Assembly (NCBI RefSeq): GCF_018614915.1
Contig: NZ_JAGGNU010000005.1
Location: 62,001 to 126,000 of the forward strand
DNA: 64,000 nt
Direction: 5' to 3'
From: Variovorax paradoxus
GTDB lineage: Bacteria; Pseudomonadota; Gammaproteobacteria; Burkholderiales; Burkholderiaceae_C
The position numbers and the translations under genes are program-made. Below, in pieces: positions 1 through 9,344 of the stretch (positions are counted from its first letter, which is position 1; the number at the start of each line of letters is the position of its first letter). The notes below the pieces were generated by a model, which saw nothing but the letters and a program-made list of their open reading frames with translations, was not told the DNA's origin and did not search any database.

Positions 1-718
1 CGAAGCGGCGCTGCGTCGCGAAGGCTTCGCGCAAGCGCGCGAGCAGGCTGTTGAAGGCGCTCACCAGCGGTGCGATCTCGTCGGGCACGCGCGCCAGCGA
101 GAGCTCCGACAGGCTGCGCTCGTCCTGCGCCGCCACGTCGCGCGCCACCGCATGCAGCGAGTAGGAGGTGAGCCACACCACCAGCCACAGCACCGCCAGC
201 GACACCGGCAGCAAGAGCACGATCGGCAAGGCCGCGAACAGGGCGCGGTGCTTCACCTCGTGGCGCAGGAAGCTGCCGCTTTGGACGATCTGCACGCGCG
301 ATTGCCCGGCCCCGGTGCCCGGCGCGGCGGTGTAGACGCGCCAGACCTCATCGCGCTCCGCACCGACGCGCACGTCGCGCAGCCCGGGCTCGGCCTGCAG
401 CGGCACGGCCAGCTTCGGCCACGAGCTCGCGAGCAGGCGGCCGTCGGCGCTCCAGATCTGCACGATGAAGGCGCCCCAGCTGAAGACGCTCTTGTCGGCC
501 AGCGGCTGCAGGGCCGGGGTGCTGTCGTTGGCCGCATAGGAATTGGCCAGGAGCTGCATCTGGTCGTCCATGAAGGTGTGGACCATGCGGCCGTAGCTCA
601 TGTAGGAGGCCCAGGCCGCCGCGCCGGCGGCGATCAGGTGCAGCGACACCAGCCACAAGAGCAACTTGCCGCGCAGCGAGCAGGGCACGTACCAGGGACG
701 TGGGAAGGCCTTCTTCAT
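1..718 (-). CDS. Sensor histidine kinase, QseC/TctE type (partial, 3' end outside window)
   Basis: The first 239 residues of an inner-membrane sensor kinase are visible; the gene continues past the window start. A membrane segment lies at about residues 18-38, a periplasmic sensing region (2CSK_N-like) at 39-158 and a second membrane segment at 161-185. A HAMP-like linker follows, and the visible part ends in ATQRRF, the usual lead-in to the phospho-acceptor helix. The ATG overlaps the stop of the upstream response regulator in an ATGA junction, so the pair is translationally coupled. The kinase should phosphorylate that regulator. The signal is unknown; the family includes sensors of cations, quorum signals and tricarboxylates. 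The catalytic domain cannot be judged because it is off the window. Confidence 0.9.
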   Translation of the reverse strand, partial: MKKAFPRPWYVPCSLRGKLLLWLVSLHLIAAGAAAWASYMSYGRMVHTFMDDQMQLLANSYAANDSTPALQPLADKSVFSWGAFIVQIWSADGRLLASSWPKLAVPLQAEPGLRDVRVGAERDEVWRVYTAAPGTGAGQSRVQIVQSGSFLRHEVKHRALFAALPIVLLLPVSLAVLWLVVWLTSYSLHAVARDVAAQDERSLSELSLARVPDEIAPLVSAFNSLLARLREAFATQRRF

Positions 719-1374
719 GCCGCCGCCACCCGCCATCCGAGCCCGCGCACGTTGCGGATCGCCTCCGGCCCGAGCTTGCGCCGCATGCCGTGGATCAGCA
801 CGTCGACCGCGTTGCTCGTGACTTCTTCGCCCCAGCCGTAGATGCGGTTCTCCAGCTGCTCGCGCGAGAGGATCGCGCCCGGCCGTTCCATGAGGGCGTG
901 CAGCAGGGCGAACTCGCGCGCCGTCAGGGCTTCGCGCGTGCCGTTCTGCAGCACCTCGCGCGTGGTCAGGTCGAGCTGCAGCCCGCTGCTGCCGATCACC
1001 GAATGCGCGGCGCCGTCGCGGCGCCGGATCACGGCGCGCATGCGCGCCAGCAGTTCGCGGAACTCGAAAGGCTTGAGCAGGTAGTCGTCGGCGCCGAGGT
1101 CCAGGCCCTGGATGCGGTCTTCGAGGCCGTCGCGCGCGGTGAGCACCACCACCGGCGTGGTGTCGCCGCGCTCGCGCGCCCGGCGCAGCACCTCGGTGCC
1201 GTCCTGCTTGGGCAGGCCGAGGTCGAGCAGCACGCAGGTGTAGCCGCCGTCGGCGAAGGCGCTCTGGGCCAGCGCGCCGTCGCGCACCCAGTCGACCGAC
1301 CAGCCCGCGCCCTCGAGCGCATGCATCAGGCTGCGGCCGATCATCTCGTCGTCTTCCACCAGCAGCGTGCGCAC
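715..1374 (-). CDS. OmpR-family response regulator, QseB/TctD/PmrA-like
   Basis: A 219-residue DNA-binding response regulator. The receiver domain (about 1-115) has the acidic pair E7-D8-D9, phospho-acceptor D51, switch T79 and K101 in the KPF motif. The C-terminal winged helix (about 130-216) carries the TSNAVDVLIHGMRRKLG recognition region typical of QseB, PmrA and TctD regulators. The start is a GTG preceded by a perfect AAGGAGG ribosome site five bases upstream. It is the first gene of a two-gene operon and overlaps the kinase start by four bases. No target is evident in the window. Confidence 0.93.
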   Translation of the reverse strand: MRTLLVEDDEMIGRSLMHALEGAGWSVDWVRDGALAQSAFADGGYTCVLLDLGLPKQDGTEVLRRARERGDTTPVVVLTARDGLEDRIQGLDLGADDYLLKPFEFRELLARMRAVIRRRDGAAHSVIGSSGLQLDLTTREVLQNGTREALTAREFALLHALMERPGAILSREQLENRIYGWGEEVTSNAVDVLIHGMRRKLGPEAIRNVRGLGWRVAAA

Positions 1375-1402
1375 GGAGCCTCCTTGTTCAATCGCGAAAC
1401 CA

Positions 1403-1418
1403 CCGGAGGCTACTCCGG
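1403..1418 (-). terminator. Hairpin downstream of the RluF-like gene
   Basis: The inverted repeat CCGGAG-GCTA-CTCCGG lies 14 bases beyond the stop of the pseudouridine synthase and just before the ribosome site of the response regulator. On the minus strand it is followed only by TGGTTT, a weak T-run. It may be an intrinsic terminator or may merely separate the two transcripts. Confidence 0.35.
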
Positions 1419-1431
1419 GATTCTTAGCCCG

Positions 1432-2202
1432 TCATGAGAACCGCTCGTGCGGCCCCAGGTAGCGCCACTGCCCGACCGGCAGGTGGCCCAGCACCACGCG
1501 GCCGATTCGGATGCGCTTCAGGCCCACGACCTTGAGCCCGACCAGCTCGCACATGCGCCGGATCTGGCGCTTCTTGCCCTCGGTCAGCACGAAGCGCAGC
1601 TGCTCGGGGTTCTGCCACTCGACGTGCGCCGGCTTGAGCGGCTGGCCGTCGAGGCTCAAGCCATGGCGAAGGAGCGCCAGCTGCTCGCGCGGGAAGGCGG
1701 CCTGCGAGTTCTGCGCCACCGGCCCGTAGGAGACGCGCACTAGGTATTCCTTCTCGATGCCCGAGTCCTCGCCGATCAGCTGGCGCGCCACGCGGCCGTC
1801 CTGGGTGAGCACCAGCAGGCCCACCGAATCGATGTCGAGCCGGCCGGCCGGCGCCAGGCCGCGCAGCTGCGGCGGCGAGAAGCGGTGGCGGCTCGGGTCC
1901 TCGCGCCAGTGGGTGCGCGGGTTGATCAGCACCACGGCCGGCTCGTGGCCGTCCTCGGCCTGGCCGCTCACGTAGCCCATGGGCTTGTGGAGCAGGATCG
2001 TGACCTGTTGCTGCTGCTGGTCCTGCGCCTTGCGGTCGACCTCGATGCGGTCGGCCGGCATCACCTTCACGCCCATCTCGGCCACCTGGCCGTTGACCTT
2101 GACCCAGCCGTGGGCGATCCAGTCGTCGGCCTCGCGGCGCGAGCACAGGCCGAGTTCGGCCATGCGTTTGTTGAGGCGGCTGGGAGCGGGAATGTCTGGC
2201 AT
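1432..2202 (-). CDS. rluF: 23S rRNA pseudouridine synthase, RluF-like (RsuA/RluB/E/F family)
   Basis: A cytoplasmic RNA-modifying enzyme of 256 residues. The N-terminal S4 RNA-binding domain begins with [20 protein letters not shown], where the Cys and Arg residues are typical. The catalytic domain has the [17 protein letters not shown] motif, whose second Asp is the nucleophile that isomerises uridine. The C-terminal block [19 protein letters not shown] and the ending GQWRYL resemble RluF (U2604) most, but the exact target base is inferred. The reading frame stays open further upstream to 2373. I chose the ATG at 2202 because it directly precedes the S4 domain and avoids overlapping the divergent EamA gene at 2267. 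Confidence 0.85.
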   Translation of the reverse strand: MPDIPAPSRLNKRMAELGLCSRREADDWIAHGWVKVNGQVAEMGVKVMPADRIEVDRKAQDQQQQQVTILLHKPMGYVSGQAEDGHEPAVVLINPRTHWREDPSRHRFSPPQLRGLAPAGRLDIDSVGLLVLTQDGRVARQLIGEDSGIEKEYLVRVSYGPVAQNSQAAFPREQLALLRHGLSLDGQPLKPAHVEWQNPEQLRFVLTEGKKRQIRRMCELVGLKVVGLKRIRIGRVVLGHLPVGQWRYLGPHERFS

Positions 2203-2266
2203 GCCGGCGCATTTTCCGCGATGTTCGCGCTGATGTTCCAATCGGTGGCGCAGTTCCCCGGCCCCG

Positions 2267-3151
2267 ATGAAGCTCATCTTCCTCACTTCGCTCGCCATGC
2301 TGGCCTTCGCCGGCAACTCGCTGCTGTGCCGGCTGGCGCTGCAGCACACCGGCATCGACGCGGCCACTTTCACATCGGTGCGGCTGGCATCGGGCGCGCT
2401 GGTGCTGTGGGCGATCGCGGCATGGCGCAGCGGGCCGCGGCAGAAGAGCCTGGGCGGCGGCTGGCTGTCGGCCCTGGCCCTGTTCGCCTACGCGGAAGCC
2501 TTCTCCTTCGCCTACCTCGGCCTGACGGCCGGCACCGGCGCGCTGCTGCTGTTCGCGGCGGTCCAGATCTGCATGATCGGCTGGGGCCTCTACCGCGGCG
2601 AACGGCTGGCGCGCTGGCAGGTCGCCGGCTTCGTGCTGGCGGTCGGCGGGCTGGTCTTCCTGCTGCTGCCGGGCCTTTCGGCGCCGCCCTTGCGGCCGGC
2701 CCTGCTGATGATCGGCGCGGGCGTGGCCTGGGCGGTGTATTCGCTCAGGGCCAAGGGCTCGGGCGACCCCACGCGCGCGACCGCCGGCAACTTCGTGCGC
2801 GCGGCCCCGCTGGCCCTGGCGATCAGCGCCGCCCTGCTGCCGTCCATGCGCTGGGACGGCGCCGGCATCGGCTATGGCCTGGCGTCCGGTGTCCTGAGTT
2901 CCGGCCTGGGCTATGTGATCTGGTATGCGGCCCTGCCGGCGTTGAAGACGACCCACGCTGCCACCGTGCAGCTCAGCGTGCCGGTGATCGCGGCCTTCGG
3001 CGGCGTGCTCCTTCTCGGCGAGTCGGTGAGCCTGCGCCTGCTGCTGGCCTCGGCGGCGGTGCTCGGCGGGGTGGCGATCGTGCTGCTGGTGCGCGGCCGG
3101 GCCGCGACGGCGCTCACACCATCAGCCGATAGCCCACCGCCGTCTCGGTGA
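2267..3151 (+). CDS. EamA/DMT-superfamily transporter
   Basis: A 294-residue integral membrane protein with about ten hydrophobic segments arranged as two EamA repeats (roughly 1-135 and 140-280). It has the small-residue-rich helices and GES motif (residues 249-251, LLLGESVS) common in drug/metabolite transporters of the RhtA/YdcZ/EamA kind. Members export amino acids, sugars or drugs; no substrate can be assigned. It is divergent from the RluF-like gene and convergent with kdpE. Its last 38 bases overlap the end of kdpE tail to tail. The hydrophilic C-terminal tail (residues 280-294) is encoded by that overlap. Confidence 0.88.
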   Translation: MKLIFLTSLAMLAFAGNSLLCRLALQHTGIDAATFTSVRLASGALVLWAIAAWRSGPRQKSLGGGWLSALALFAYAEAFSFAYLGLTAGTGALLLFAAVQICMIGWGLYRGERLARWQVAGFVLAVGGLVFLLLPGLSAPPLRPALLMIGAGVAWAVYSLRAKGSGDPTRATAGNFVRAAPLALAISAALLPSMRWDGAGIGYGLASGVLSSGLGYVIWYAALPALKTTHAATVQLSVPVIAAFGGVLLLGESVSLRLLLASAAVLGGVAIVLLVRGRAATALTPSADSPPPSR

Positions 3152-3806
3152 GCAGGTGGCGCGGCTGGGCCGGATCTGCCTCGAGCTTCTGCCGCAGATG
3201 GCCCATGTAGATGCGCAGGTAATGGCTCTGCTCGGCATGCGAGGGCCCCCACACCTCGCGCAGCAGCTGGCGCTGCGTGAGCACGCGGCCGGCATTGGCG
3301 ACCAGCACCGAGAGCAGGCGGTATTCGGTCGGCGTCAGGTGCACCTCGGCGCCGGCGCGCCGCACCAGCCGCGCCGTGCGGTCGACCTCGACCTCGCCGA
3401 AGCGGAACACCGGCTCGGGCTCCTCGCCGCCGTTGGCCGCGCGCGGCCGGCGCAGGTTGGCGCGCACGCGGGCCAGCAGCTCGCCGGTGCCGAAGGGCTT
3501 GGTCAGGTAGTCGTCGGCGCCGGCATCGAGGGCGGCGATCTTGTCGGCCTCGTCGGTGCGCGCCGAGAGCACGATGATCGGCACGCCCGACCAGCCGCGC
3601 ACGTCGCGGATCAGCGAGACGCCGTCGCCGTCTGGCAGGCCGAGGTCGAGCACCAGCAGGTCGGGCTGGCGCGTGCCGGCCGCGGCCAAACCGTCGCGCA
3701 GCGTGCCGGCCTCGTGCACCTGCCAGCCCTCGGCCTCGAGCGCGCCGCGCACGAAGCGGCGGATCTGCGGCTCGTCCTCGATCACGATGGCGGTGGGGCT
3801 GGGCAT
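3114..3806 (-). CDS. kdpE: KdpE, potassium-responsive response regulator
   Basis: A 230-residue OmpR-family regulator that activates kdpFABC when potassium is limiting. The receiver domain has D11-E12, phospho-acceptor D54, switch S81 and K103. The winged helix includes LTPTEYRLLSVLVANAGRV, GPSHAEQSHYLRIYMGHLRQ and KLEADP, which are diagnostic for KdpE. It starts five bases after the kdpD stop and is the last gene of the kdp operon. The direct repeat at 11353-11369 is its probable operator. Its end overlaps the convergent EamA gene by 38 bases. Confidence 0.96.
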   Translation of the reverse strand: MPSPTAIVIEDEPQIRRFVRGALEAEGWQVHEAGTLRDGLAAAGTRQPDLLVLDLGLPDGDGVSLIRDVRGWSGVPIIVLSARTDEADKIAALDAGADDYLTKPFGTGELLARVRANLRRPRAANGGEEPEPVFRFGEVEVDRTARLVRRAGAEVHLTPTEYRLLSVLVANAGRVLTQRQLLREVWGPSHAEQSHYLRIYMGHLRQKLEADPAQPRHLLTETAVGYRLMV

Positions 3807-3810
3807 GGGT

Positions 3811-6555
3811 TCAAGCGGAAATGTCCGCCGGCTCGGGCGGCGCCCGGCGCGGCAGCGTGACGGTAAATTCTGCCCCGCCGCCGGCCGCGTTGGCCGCGCT
3901 GATCTCGCCGCCGTGCGCGCTGATCACCGCCTTGCAGATCGCGAGGCCGAGCCCGACGCCCGGCGTGGCCGATTCGGCCTCGCCGCGCGTGAACTTGTCG
4001 AACAGGCTCTGCTCGCGGCCCTTCTGCGCGGCCGGCAGCCCGGGGCCGTGGTCGCGCACGCTGAGCACCAGCGCGCGCTCGGTGGCGCGCGCGCCGACCA
4101 CGATCGGCGCGGCGCCGTACTTGCCGGCGTTCTCGAGCAGGTTGACCAGCACGCGCTCGATCAGCACCGCATCGAACTCGACCAGCGGCAGTTCCACCGG
4201 CAGCGCGGTCTGCACCTGCGTGTCGCCGAGCGCGGGCCGCGCCGCGCGGATCGCCGAGCCCACCACCTCCTCCACCGACTGCCATTCGCGCCGCAGGTTG
4301 ACGGCGCCGCCGGCGATGCCGCTTTCGAGCCGCGCCATGTCCAGCAGGTTGCTGACCAGCGCATGCAGCTGGTGGGCCTGCGCGACGATCGCCCGCGCGA
4401 TGCGCCGCTGCTCGCCGGGCGCATCGGGCAGCGCGTGCAGCGATTCGGCAAGCGCGATCAGCGCGGTGAGCGGCGTGCGCACGTCGTGCGAGATCGCGCC
4501 CAGCAGCGCATTGCGCAGCCGCTCCGATTCCATCTCGACCACCGCCTGCTGCGCCACGTCGACGTAGTGCACCCGCTCCAGCGCGATCGCGATCTGCCGC
4601 GCCAGCGTGTCGAGCTGCTGCGCCTGCTCCGGGATCAGCAGCCAGCGCGGCTGCGCCGGTTCGAGCGCGAGCACGCCGCGCACGCGCATCGGCGCCTTGA
4701 GCGGCACGTAGTGCCAGGACTGCGCGGCCAGCGTGGCGGTGGCGAGTCCGGCCGCCTGCCCCTGCCTGAAAGTCCAGTCGGCCACGCTCGGGTCGAAGCC
4801 GGGCGGCGCTTGCGCGGGCATCGTCAGCCGGTCGGATGCGTCGGGGACCAGCACCAGCGCGTGGCCGCCGAAGTGGCCCTGCACCGCCGCCGCCCCGAGC
4901 GCCGTGACCTGCGTCGTTTCGAGCGCCGCCGAGAGCTCGCGCGTGAGTTCGAACAAGGACTGCGCGCGCCGCTCGCGGCTGGTGGAGACGCCGACCGCGA
5001 AGCGCAGGCCCGCGGTGAGCTGGCCGACCAGCAGGCCGACGCCGAGCATGACGGCAAAGGTCACGAGGTATTGCACGTCGCTGACCGCGAAGGAGAAGTG
5101 CGGCGCGACGAAGAAGAAGTCGAAGGCCGCCACGTTGAGCATCGCGGCAAAGGCCGCGGGCCCGCGGCCGAAGCGCATGGCGACGCCGACCACGCCGAGC
5201 AGGAACAGCATCACGATGTTGGCCAGCTCCAGCACGCCCACGAGCGGCGTGGCGAGCAGCGTGACCGCGACGCTGCTGGCGGCCGCCCAGGCATAGCCCG
5301 GCCAGCGTGCGTGCGGGCGGTCGCTGTCCTCCACCTCGGGGTCGCCGCGCCGCCTGCCGGGGCGCGCCTGGGCGATGCGGCGCGCGCTGTCGGCGCGCGC
5401 GACCTCGACGATGTCGATGCCCGGCGCATGGCGCGCCAGGTCGCGCGTGAGCACGGCCTGCGGCCACCAGCGCTGCCAGCCGCGGGGCGGCTCGGCGCGG
5501 CCCACCACCAGCGTCGCGCAGTTGAGCCGCCGGGCCTGCGCCGCGAGTTCCTCGGCGACGTCGACGCCGGTCAGCACCGCCGTTTCGGCGCCCAGTTCCT
5601 CGGCCAGCTGGAGCACCGCGAGGATGCGGTCGCGCTCGGGCGCATCGAGCCGCTGCAGGCGCGGGGTCTCGACGTAGGCCGCATGCCAGCGCACGTTGAG
5701 CTGGCCGGCCAGGCGCGCCGCGGTGCGCACGGTCTGGCCCGCGCCTTCGTGCGGGCCGACGCAGGCCAGCAGCGCGCCCGAGGTGTTCCAGGCCGGCGGC
5801 CCGAGCTCGCCCTCGCGGCCGGACTGCTCGATACGCCAACCGCGCACGTCGTCTTCCACGTGCTCGGCGGTGCGGCGCAGGGCGATCTCGCGCAGCGCGA
5901 TCAGGTTGCCCTTGCGGAAGAAGTTCTGCGCCGCGCGCTCGGCCTGCTGCGGCAGGTAGACCTTGCCGGCCGCGAGCCGCGCGCTGAGCTCGTCGGGCGT
6001 GACGTCGACCAGCACCACCTCGTCGGCCTCGTCGAGCACGGTGTCCGGCACGGTCTCGTGCACGCGCACGCCGGTGATCGCGCCGACCGTGCCGTTCAGG
6101 CTTTCCAGGTGCTGGACGTTGAGCGCCGACCAGACCTCGATGCCCGCGGCCAGCAGCTCTTGCACGTCCTGCCAGCGCTTGGCATGGCGCGAGCCCGGCG
6201 CGTTGGAATGCGCGAGCTCGTCGACCAGCAGCACCTGGGGCTTGCGCGCGAGCGCGGCGTCCAAATCGAACTCGGCCAGCGTGCAGCCCCGATAGGCCAC
6301 GTCGCGCAGCGGCAGCGTTTCGAGCCCGGCCAGCAGCGCCGCGGTCTCGCTGCGACCGTGCGTCTCGACCACGCCGACCATCACGTCGCGGCCGGCCGCG
6401 TGCTCGCGCTGCGCGGCGCTCAGCATGGCCCAGGTCTTGCCGACCCCGGCGCTGGCGCCGAAGTAGATGCGCAGCTTGCCGCGCTGCGCGCGCGCCTCGT
6501 CCGCACGCAACTGGGCCAGCAGCGCGTCGGGGTCGGGGCGGGCGATCTCGTTCAT
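3811..6555 (-). CDS. kdpD: KdpD, potassium/turgor sensor histidine kinase
   Basis: A 914-residue inner-membrane kinase that phosphorylates KdpE. The order is the classical one. An N-terminal KdpD domain has a Walker A GASAGVGKT at 33-41 and a Walker B VLLVDEL at 108-114. A universal-stress-protein-like domain spans about 260-385, followed by four closely spaced membrane segments (about 420-520) and a GAF-like region (540-665). The HisKA domain has H690 in AISHDVRTPLTAL, then the ATPase domain with GKYG, DHGPGLP and GVGLGL. Length matches the family. It lies 23 bases after kdpC and just before kdpE. A short acidic/Arg-rich stretch at 390-415 separates the USP-like and membrane parts. Confidence 0.97.
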   Translation of the reverse strand: MNEIARPDPDALLAQLRADEARAQRGKLRIYFGASAGVGKTWAMLSAAQREHAAGRDVMVGVVETHGRSETAALLAGLETLPLRDVAYRGCTLAEFDLDAALARKPQVLLVDELAHSNAPGSRHAKRWQDVQELLAAGIEVWSALNVQHLESLNGTVGAITGVRVHETVPDTVLDEADEVVLVDVTPDELSARLAAGKVYLPQQAERAAQNFFRKGNLIALREIALRRTAEHVEDDVRGWRIEQSGREGELGPPAWNTSGALLACVGPHEGAGQTVRTAARLAGQLNVRWHAAYVETPRLQRLDAPERDRILAVLQLAEELGAETAVLTGVDVAEELAAQARRLNCATLVVGRAEPPRGWQRWWPQAVLTRDLARHAPGIDIVEVARADSARRIAQARPGRRRGDPEVEDSDRPHARWPGYAWAAASSVAVTLLATPLVGVLELANIVMLFLLGVVGVAMRFGRGPAAFAAMLNVAAFDFFFVAPHFSFAVSDVQYLVTFAVMLGVGLLVGQLTAGLRFAVGVSTSRERRAQSLFELTRELSAALETTQVTALGAAAVQGHFGGHALVLVPDASDRLTMPAQAPPGFDPSVADWTFRQGQAAGLATATLAAQSWHYVPLKAPMRVRGVLALEPAQPRWLLIPEQAQQLDTLARQIAIALERVHYVDVAQQAVVEMESERLRNALLGAISHDVRTPLTALIALAESLHALPDAPGEQRRIARAIVAQAHQLHALVSNLLDMARLESGIAGGAVNLRREWQSVEEVVGSAIRAARPALGDTQVQTALPVELPLVEFDAVLIERVLVNLLENAGKYGAAPIVVGARATERALVLSVRDHGPGLPAAQKGREQSLFDKFTRGEAESATPGVGLGLAICKAVISAHGGEISAANAAGGGAEFTVTLPRRAPPEPADISA

Positions 6556-6578
6556 GCGGTGCGTTGCAGGTTAGCGCA

Positions 6579-7151
6579 TCAACGTGCAGCCTCCAGTGCC
6601 AGATTGAGCGCGAGCACGTTGACGCGCGGCTCGCCGACCAGGCCCCAGAGCGGGCCTTCGGTGTGGTCGTCGATCAGCTGCTCGACGCGGTCGGCCGGCA
6701 TGCCGCGCAGGCGTGCCACGCGCGCCGCCTGGTAGCGGGCGGCGGCCGGGCTGATGTGCGGGTCGAGCCCGCTGGCCGAGGCCGTGACCAGGTCCACCGG
6801 CACCGGCTGCGTGTTGCCGGGATCGGCCGCGCGCAGCGCCTCGATGCGGCCCTTGACCGCGTCGGTCAGCGCCGGATTCAGCGGGCCCAGGTTGGAGCCG
6901 CTCGATGCGCCGGCGTTGTAGGGCATCGGCGCGGTGGCCGACGGGCGGCCCCAGAAGTGCTTCGGGTCCTGGAAGTTCTGGCCGATCAGCGTGGAGCCGA
7001 CCGGCTTGCCGTCGCGCACGACCAGGCTGCCGGCGGCCTGTGCCGGAAACACCGCCTGCGCGGCGCCGGTCACGGCCAGCGGATAGACGACGCCGGTGAG
7101 CGCGCTGAGCAGCACGAAGAGCACGAGGGCGGGGCGAAGAAGGGTTGTCAT
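6579..7151 (-). CDS. kdpC: KdpC, potassium-transporting ATPase subunit C
   Basis: The 190-residue accessory subunit of the high-affinity K+ pump KdpFABC. It has one N-terminal membrane helix (about residues 5-27) and a periplasmic domain with the family motifs GSTLIGQ (52-58), FWGRPSATA (66-74) and [12 protein letters not shown] (79-90). It ends with [16 protein letters not shown] sequence ([12 protein letters not shown]), which is conserved. It starts 13 bases after kdpB. Confidence 0.97.
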   Translation of the reverse strand: MTTLLRPALVLFVLLSALTGVVYPLAVTGAAQAVFPAQAAGSLVVRDGKPVGSTLIGQNFQDPKHFWGRPSATAPMPYNAGASSGSNLGPLNPALTDAVKGRIEALRAADPGNTQPVPVDLVTASASGLDPHISPAAARYQAARVARLRGMPADRVEQLIDDHTEGPLWGLVGEPRVNVLALNLALEAAR

Positions 7152-7164
7152 GTTGAAGAGGTCC

Positions 7165-9333
7165 TCAAACGAGATGCACGGCGACCAGCAGCCAGTCGAT
7201 GAGCTTGATGCCGATGAAGGGCACGACGAGGCCGCCCAGGCCGTAGATCGCGAGGTTGCGGCGCAAGAGCGCCGCGGCGCCCACCGGCCGGTAGCGCACG
7301 CCCTTGAGCGCGAGCGGGATCAGGAACACGATGACCAGCGCGTTGAAGATCACCGCCGACAGGATCGCCGACGAGGGGCTCGCGAGCCGCATCACGTTGA
7401 GCGCGCCGAGCTGCGGATAGGTCGAGACGAAGATCGCCGGGATGATGGCGAAGTACTTCGCCACGTCGTTGGCGATCGAGAAGGTGGTGAGCGAGCCGCG
7501 CGTCATCAGCAAGGCCTTGCCGGTCTCGACCACCTCGACCAGCTTGGTCGGATTCGAGTCGAGGTCGACCATGTTGCCGGCCTCCTTGGCGGCCTGCGTG
7601 CCGCTGCCCATGGCCACCGCCACGTCGGCCTGCGCGAGCGCGGGCGCGTCGTTGGTGCCGTCGCCGGTCATCGCGACCAGGCGGCCTTCGGCCTGGTAGC
7701 GGCGGATCAGCGCCAGCTTGTCCTCGGGCGTGGCCTCGGCCAGGAAGTCGTCGACGCCGGCCTCGGCCGCGATCGCGGCGGCCGTGAGCTTGTTGTCGCC
7801 GGTGATCATCACGGTCTTGATGCCCATGCGGCGCAGTTCGGTGAAGCGCTCGCGGATGCCGGTCTTGACGATGTCCTTGAGCTCGACGATGCCGAGCACG
7901 CGCGAACCCTCGGCCACGGCCAGCGGCGTGCTGCCGCGGCGCGCGACTTCGTCGGCCGCGCGCAGCACCTCGGGCGCGATCGATCCGCCGAGCGCCTCCA
8001 CGTGCCGGCGCACCGCGTCGACCGCGCCCTTGCGCAGCGGCACATGCTCGGCATCGAGGCTGCTCGGCGCGGGCGGCAGGTCCACGCCGCTCATGCGGGT
8101 CTGGGCAGTGAAGGGCACGAAGTGCGCACCTGCCACGCCCCGGTCGTCGGTGCCGCCACGGCGGGCCAGCTCGACGATGCTGCGGCCCTCCGGTGTTTCG
8201 TCCGGCAGCGAGGCCAGGAGCGCGATGCGCGCCAGCTTGTCCTGCGCAATGCCGGGCGAAGTCAGGAAGGCGCTGGCCTGGCGGTTGCCGTGCGTGATGG
8301 TGCCGGTCTTGTCGAGCAGCAGCACGTCGACATCGCCCGCGGCCTCGACCGCGCGGCCCGAGGTGGCGATCACGTTGGCCTGCATCATGCGGCTCATGCC
8401 GGCCACGCCGACCGCCGACAGCAGGCCGCCGATGGTGGTCGGGATCAGGCACACCAGCAGCGCGACCAGCGCCGTCAGCGACACCACGGTGCCCGCGCCC
8501 ATCGCATCGACGCTGAAGACCGAGTACGGCAACAGCGTGACGGTGACCATCAGGAACACCAGCGTCAGCGCCACCAGCAGAATGGTCAGCGCGATCTCGT
8601 TCGGCGTCTTCTGGCGCTTGGCGGCCTCGACCATGCCGATCATGCGGTCGAGGAAAGACTCGCCCGGGTTGACCGTGATGCGCACCACCAGCCAGTCGGA
8701 CAGCACGCGGGTGCCGCCGGTGACGGCCGAGAAGTCGCCGCCCGACTCGCGCACCACCGGCGCCGATTCGCCGGTGATGGCGCTCTCGTCGACCGAGGCC
8801 ACGCCTTCGATCACCTCGCCGTCGAGCGGGATCACGTCGTGTGCTTCCACCAGCACGACGTCGCCGCGGCGCAGCTCGGGCGCCTGCAGCGGCAGCCACT
8901 TGCCGCCGTGGAAGGGCTCGACCATCTTCTTGGCCCAGGTGTCCTTGCGCAGCCCGCGCAGCGAGGCGGCCTGCGCCTTGCTGCGGCCCTCGGCGAGCGC
9001 TTCGGCGAAGTTGGCGAACAGCACCGTGAACCACAGCCAGATCGAGACCGAGAGCACGAAGGCCGGCGGCATGCCGGTGTCGCCCGGGAAGCTCAGCGCA
9101 TGCACCCACAGCAGCGTGGTCAGGATGCTGCCGATGTAGACGATGAACATCACCGGGTTGCGCCATTGCACCCGCGGGCTCAGCTTGGCGACGGCGGCCC
9201 ACAGCGCGGGCCGGACCAGCGCGGCGTCGAAGAGCGCGAGCTGCTTTTCCTTTTTGGCAAGGGCCTTGGCTTCGGCCGCGGTCGAGCCCTCGACAGACTC
9301 ACGCAGCAATGGAGAAGGAGGATTCCTTTGCAT
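7165..9333 (-). CDS. kdpB: KdpB, P-type K+-transporting ATPase catalytic subunit
   Basis: The ATP-hydrolysing subunit, 722 residues from this start. Visible P-type motifs are TGES (187-190, dephosphorylation loop), [10 protein letters not shown] with phospho-acceptor D341, the [12 protein letters not shown] hinge and the KdpB-specific [15 protein letters not shown] membrane motif (295-309). Unlike E. coli KdpB it has an extra 30-residue N-terminal tail before the conserved KQLALFD. Two starts are possible: the ATG at 9333, with a GAGAG eight bases upstream, or an ATG five codons earlier at 9348 that overlaps the kdpA stop as ATGA. I used 9333, but coupling favours 9348 almost equally. Confidence 0.97.
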   Translation of the reverse strand: MQRNPPSPLLRESVEGSTAAEAKALAKKEKQLALFDAALVRPALWAAVAKLSPRVQWRNPVMFIVYIGSILTTLLWVHALSFPGDTGMPPAFVLSVSIWLWFTVLFANFAEALAEGRSKAQAASLRGLRKDTWAKKMVEPFHGGKWLPLQAPELRRGDVVLVEAHDVIPLDGEVIEGVASVDESAITGESAPVVRESGGDFSAVTGGTRVLSDWLVVRITVNPGESFLDRMIGMVEAAKRQKTPNEIALTILLVALTLVFLMVTVTLLPYSVFSVDAMGAGTVVSLTALVALLVCLIPTTIGGLLSAVGVAGMSRMMQANVIATSGRAVEAAGDVDVLLLDKTGTITHGNRQASAFLTSPGIAQDKLARIALLASLPDETPEGRSIVELARRGGTDDRGVAGAHFVPFTAQTRMSGVDLPPAPSSLDAEHVPLRKGAVDAVRRHVEALGGSIAPEVLRAADEVARRGSTPLAVAEGSRVLGIVELKDIVKTGIRERFTELRRMGIKTVMITGDNKLTAAAIAAEAGVDDFLAEATPEDKLALIRRYQAEGRLVAMTGDGTNDAPALAQADVAVAMGSGTQAAKEAGNMVDLDSNPTKLVEVVETGKALLMTRGSLTTFSIANDVAKYFAIIPAIFVSTYPQLGALNVMRLASPSSAILSAVIFNALVIVFLIPLALKGVRYRPVGAAALLRRNLAIYGLGGLVVPFIGIKLIDWLLVAVHLV

Positions 9334-9344
9334 GGCCTGCGCTC

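Noticed and set aside
2203..2373. A 57-residue N-terminal extension of the RluF-like protein.
   Set aside because: It would overlap the divergent EamA start, has no S4-like sequence and no ribosome site.
3541..6735. A 1064-codon open frame on the plus strand opposite kdpD.
   Set aside because: It runs antisense to a complete, motif-verified KdpD, is rich in Arg, His and Gln as GC-rich shadow frames are, and shows no domain.
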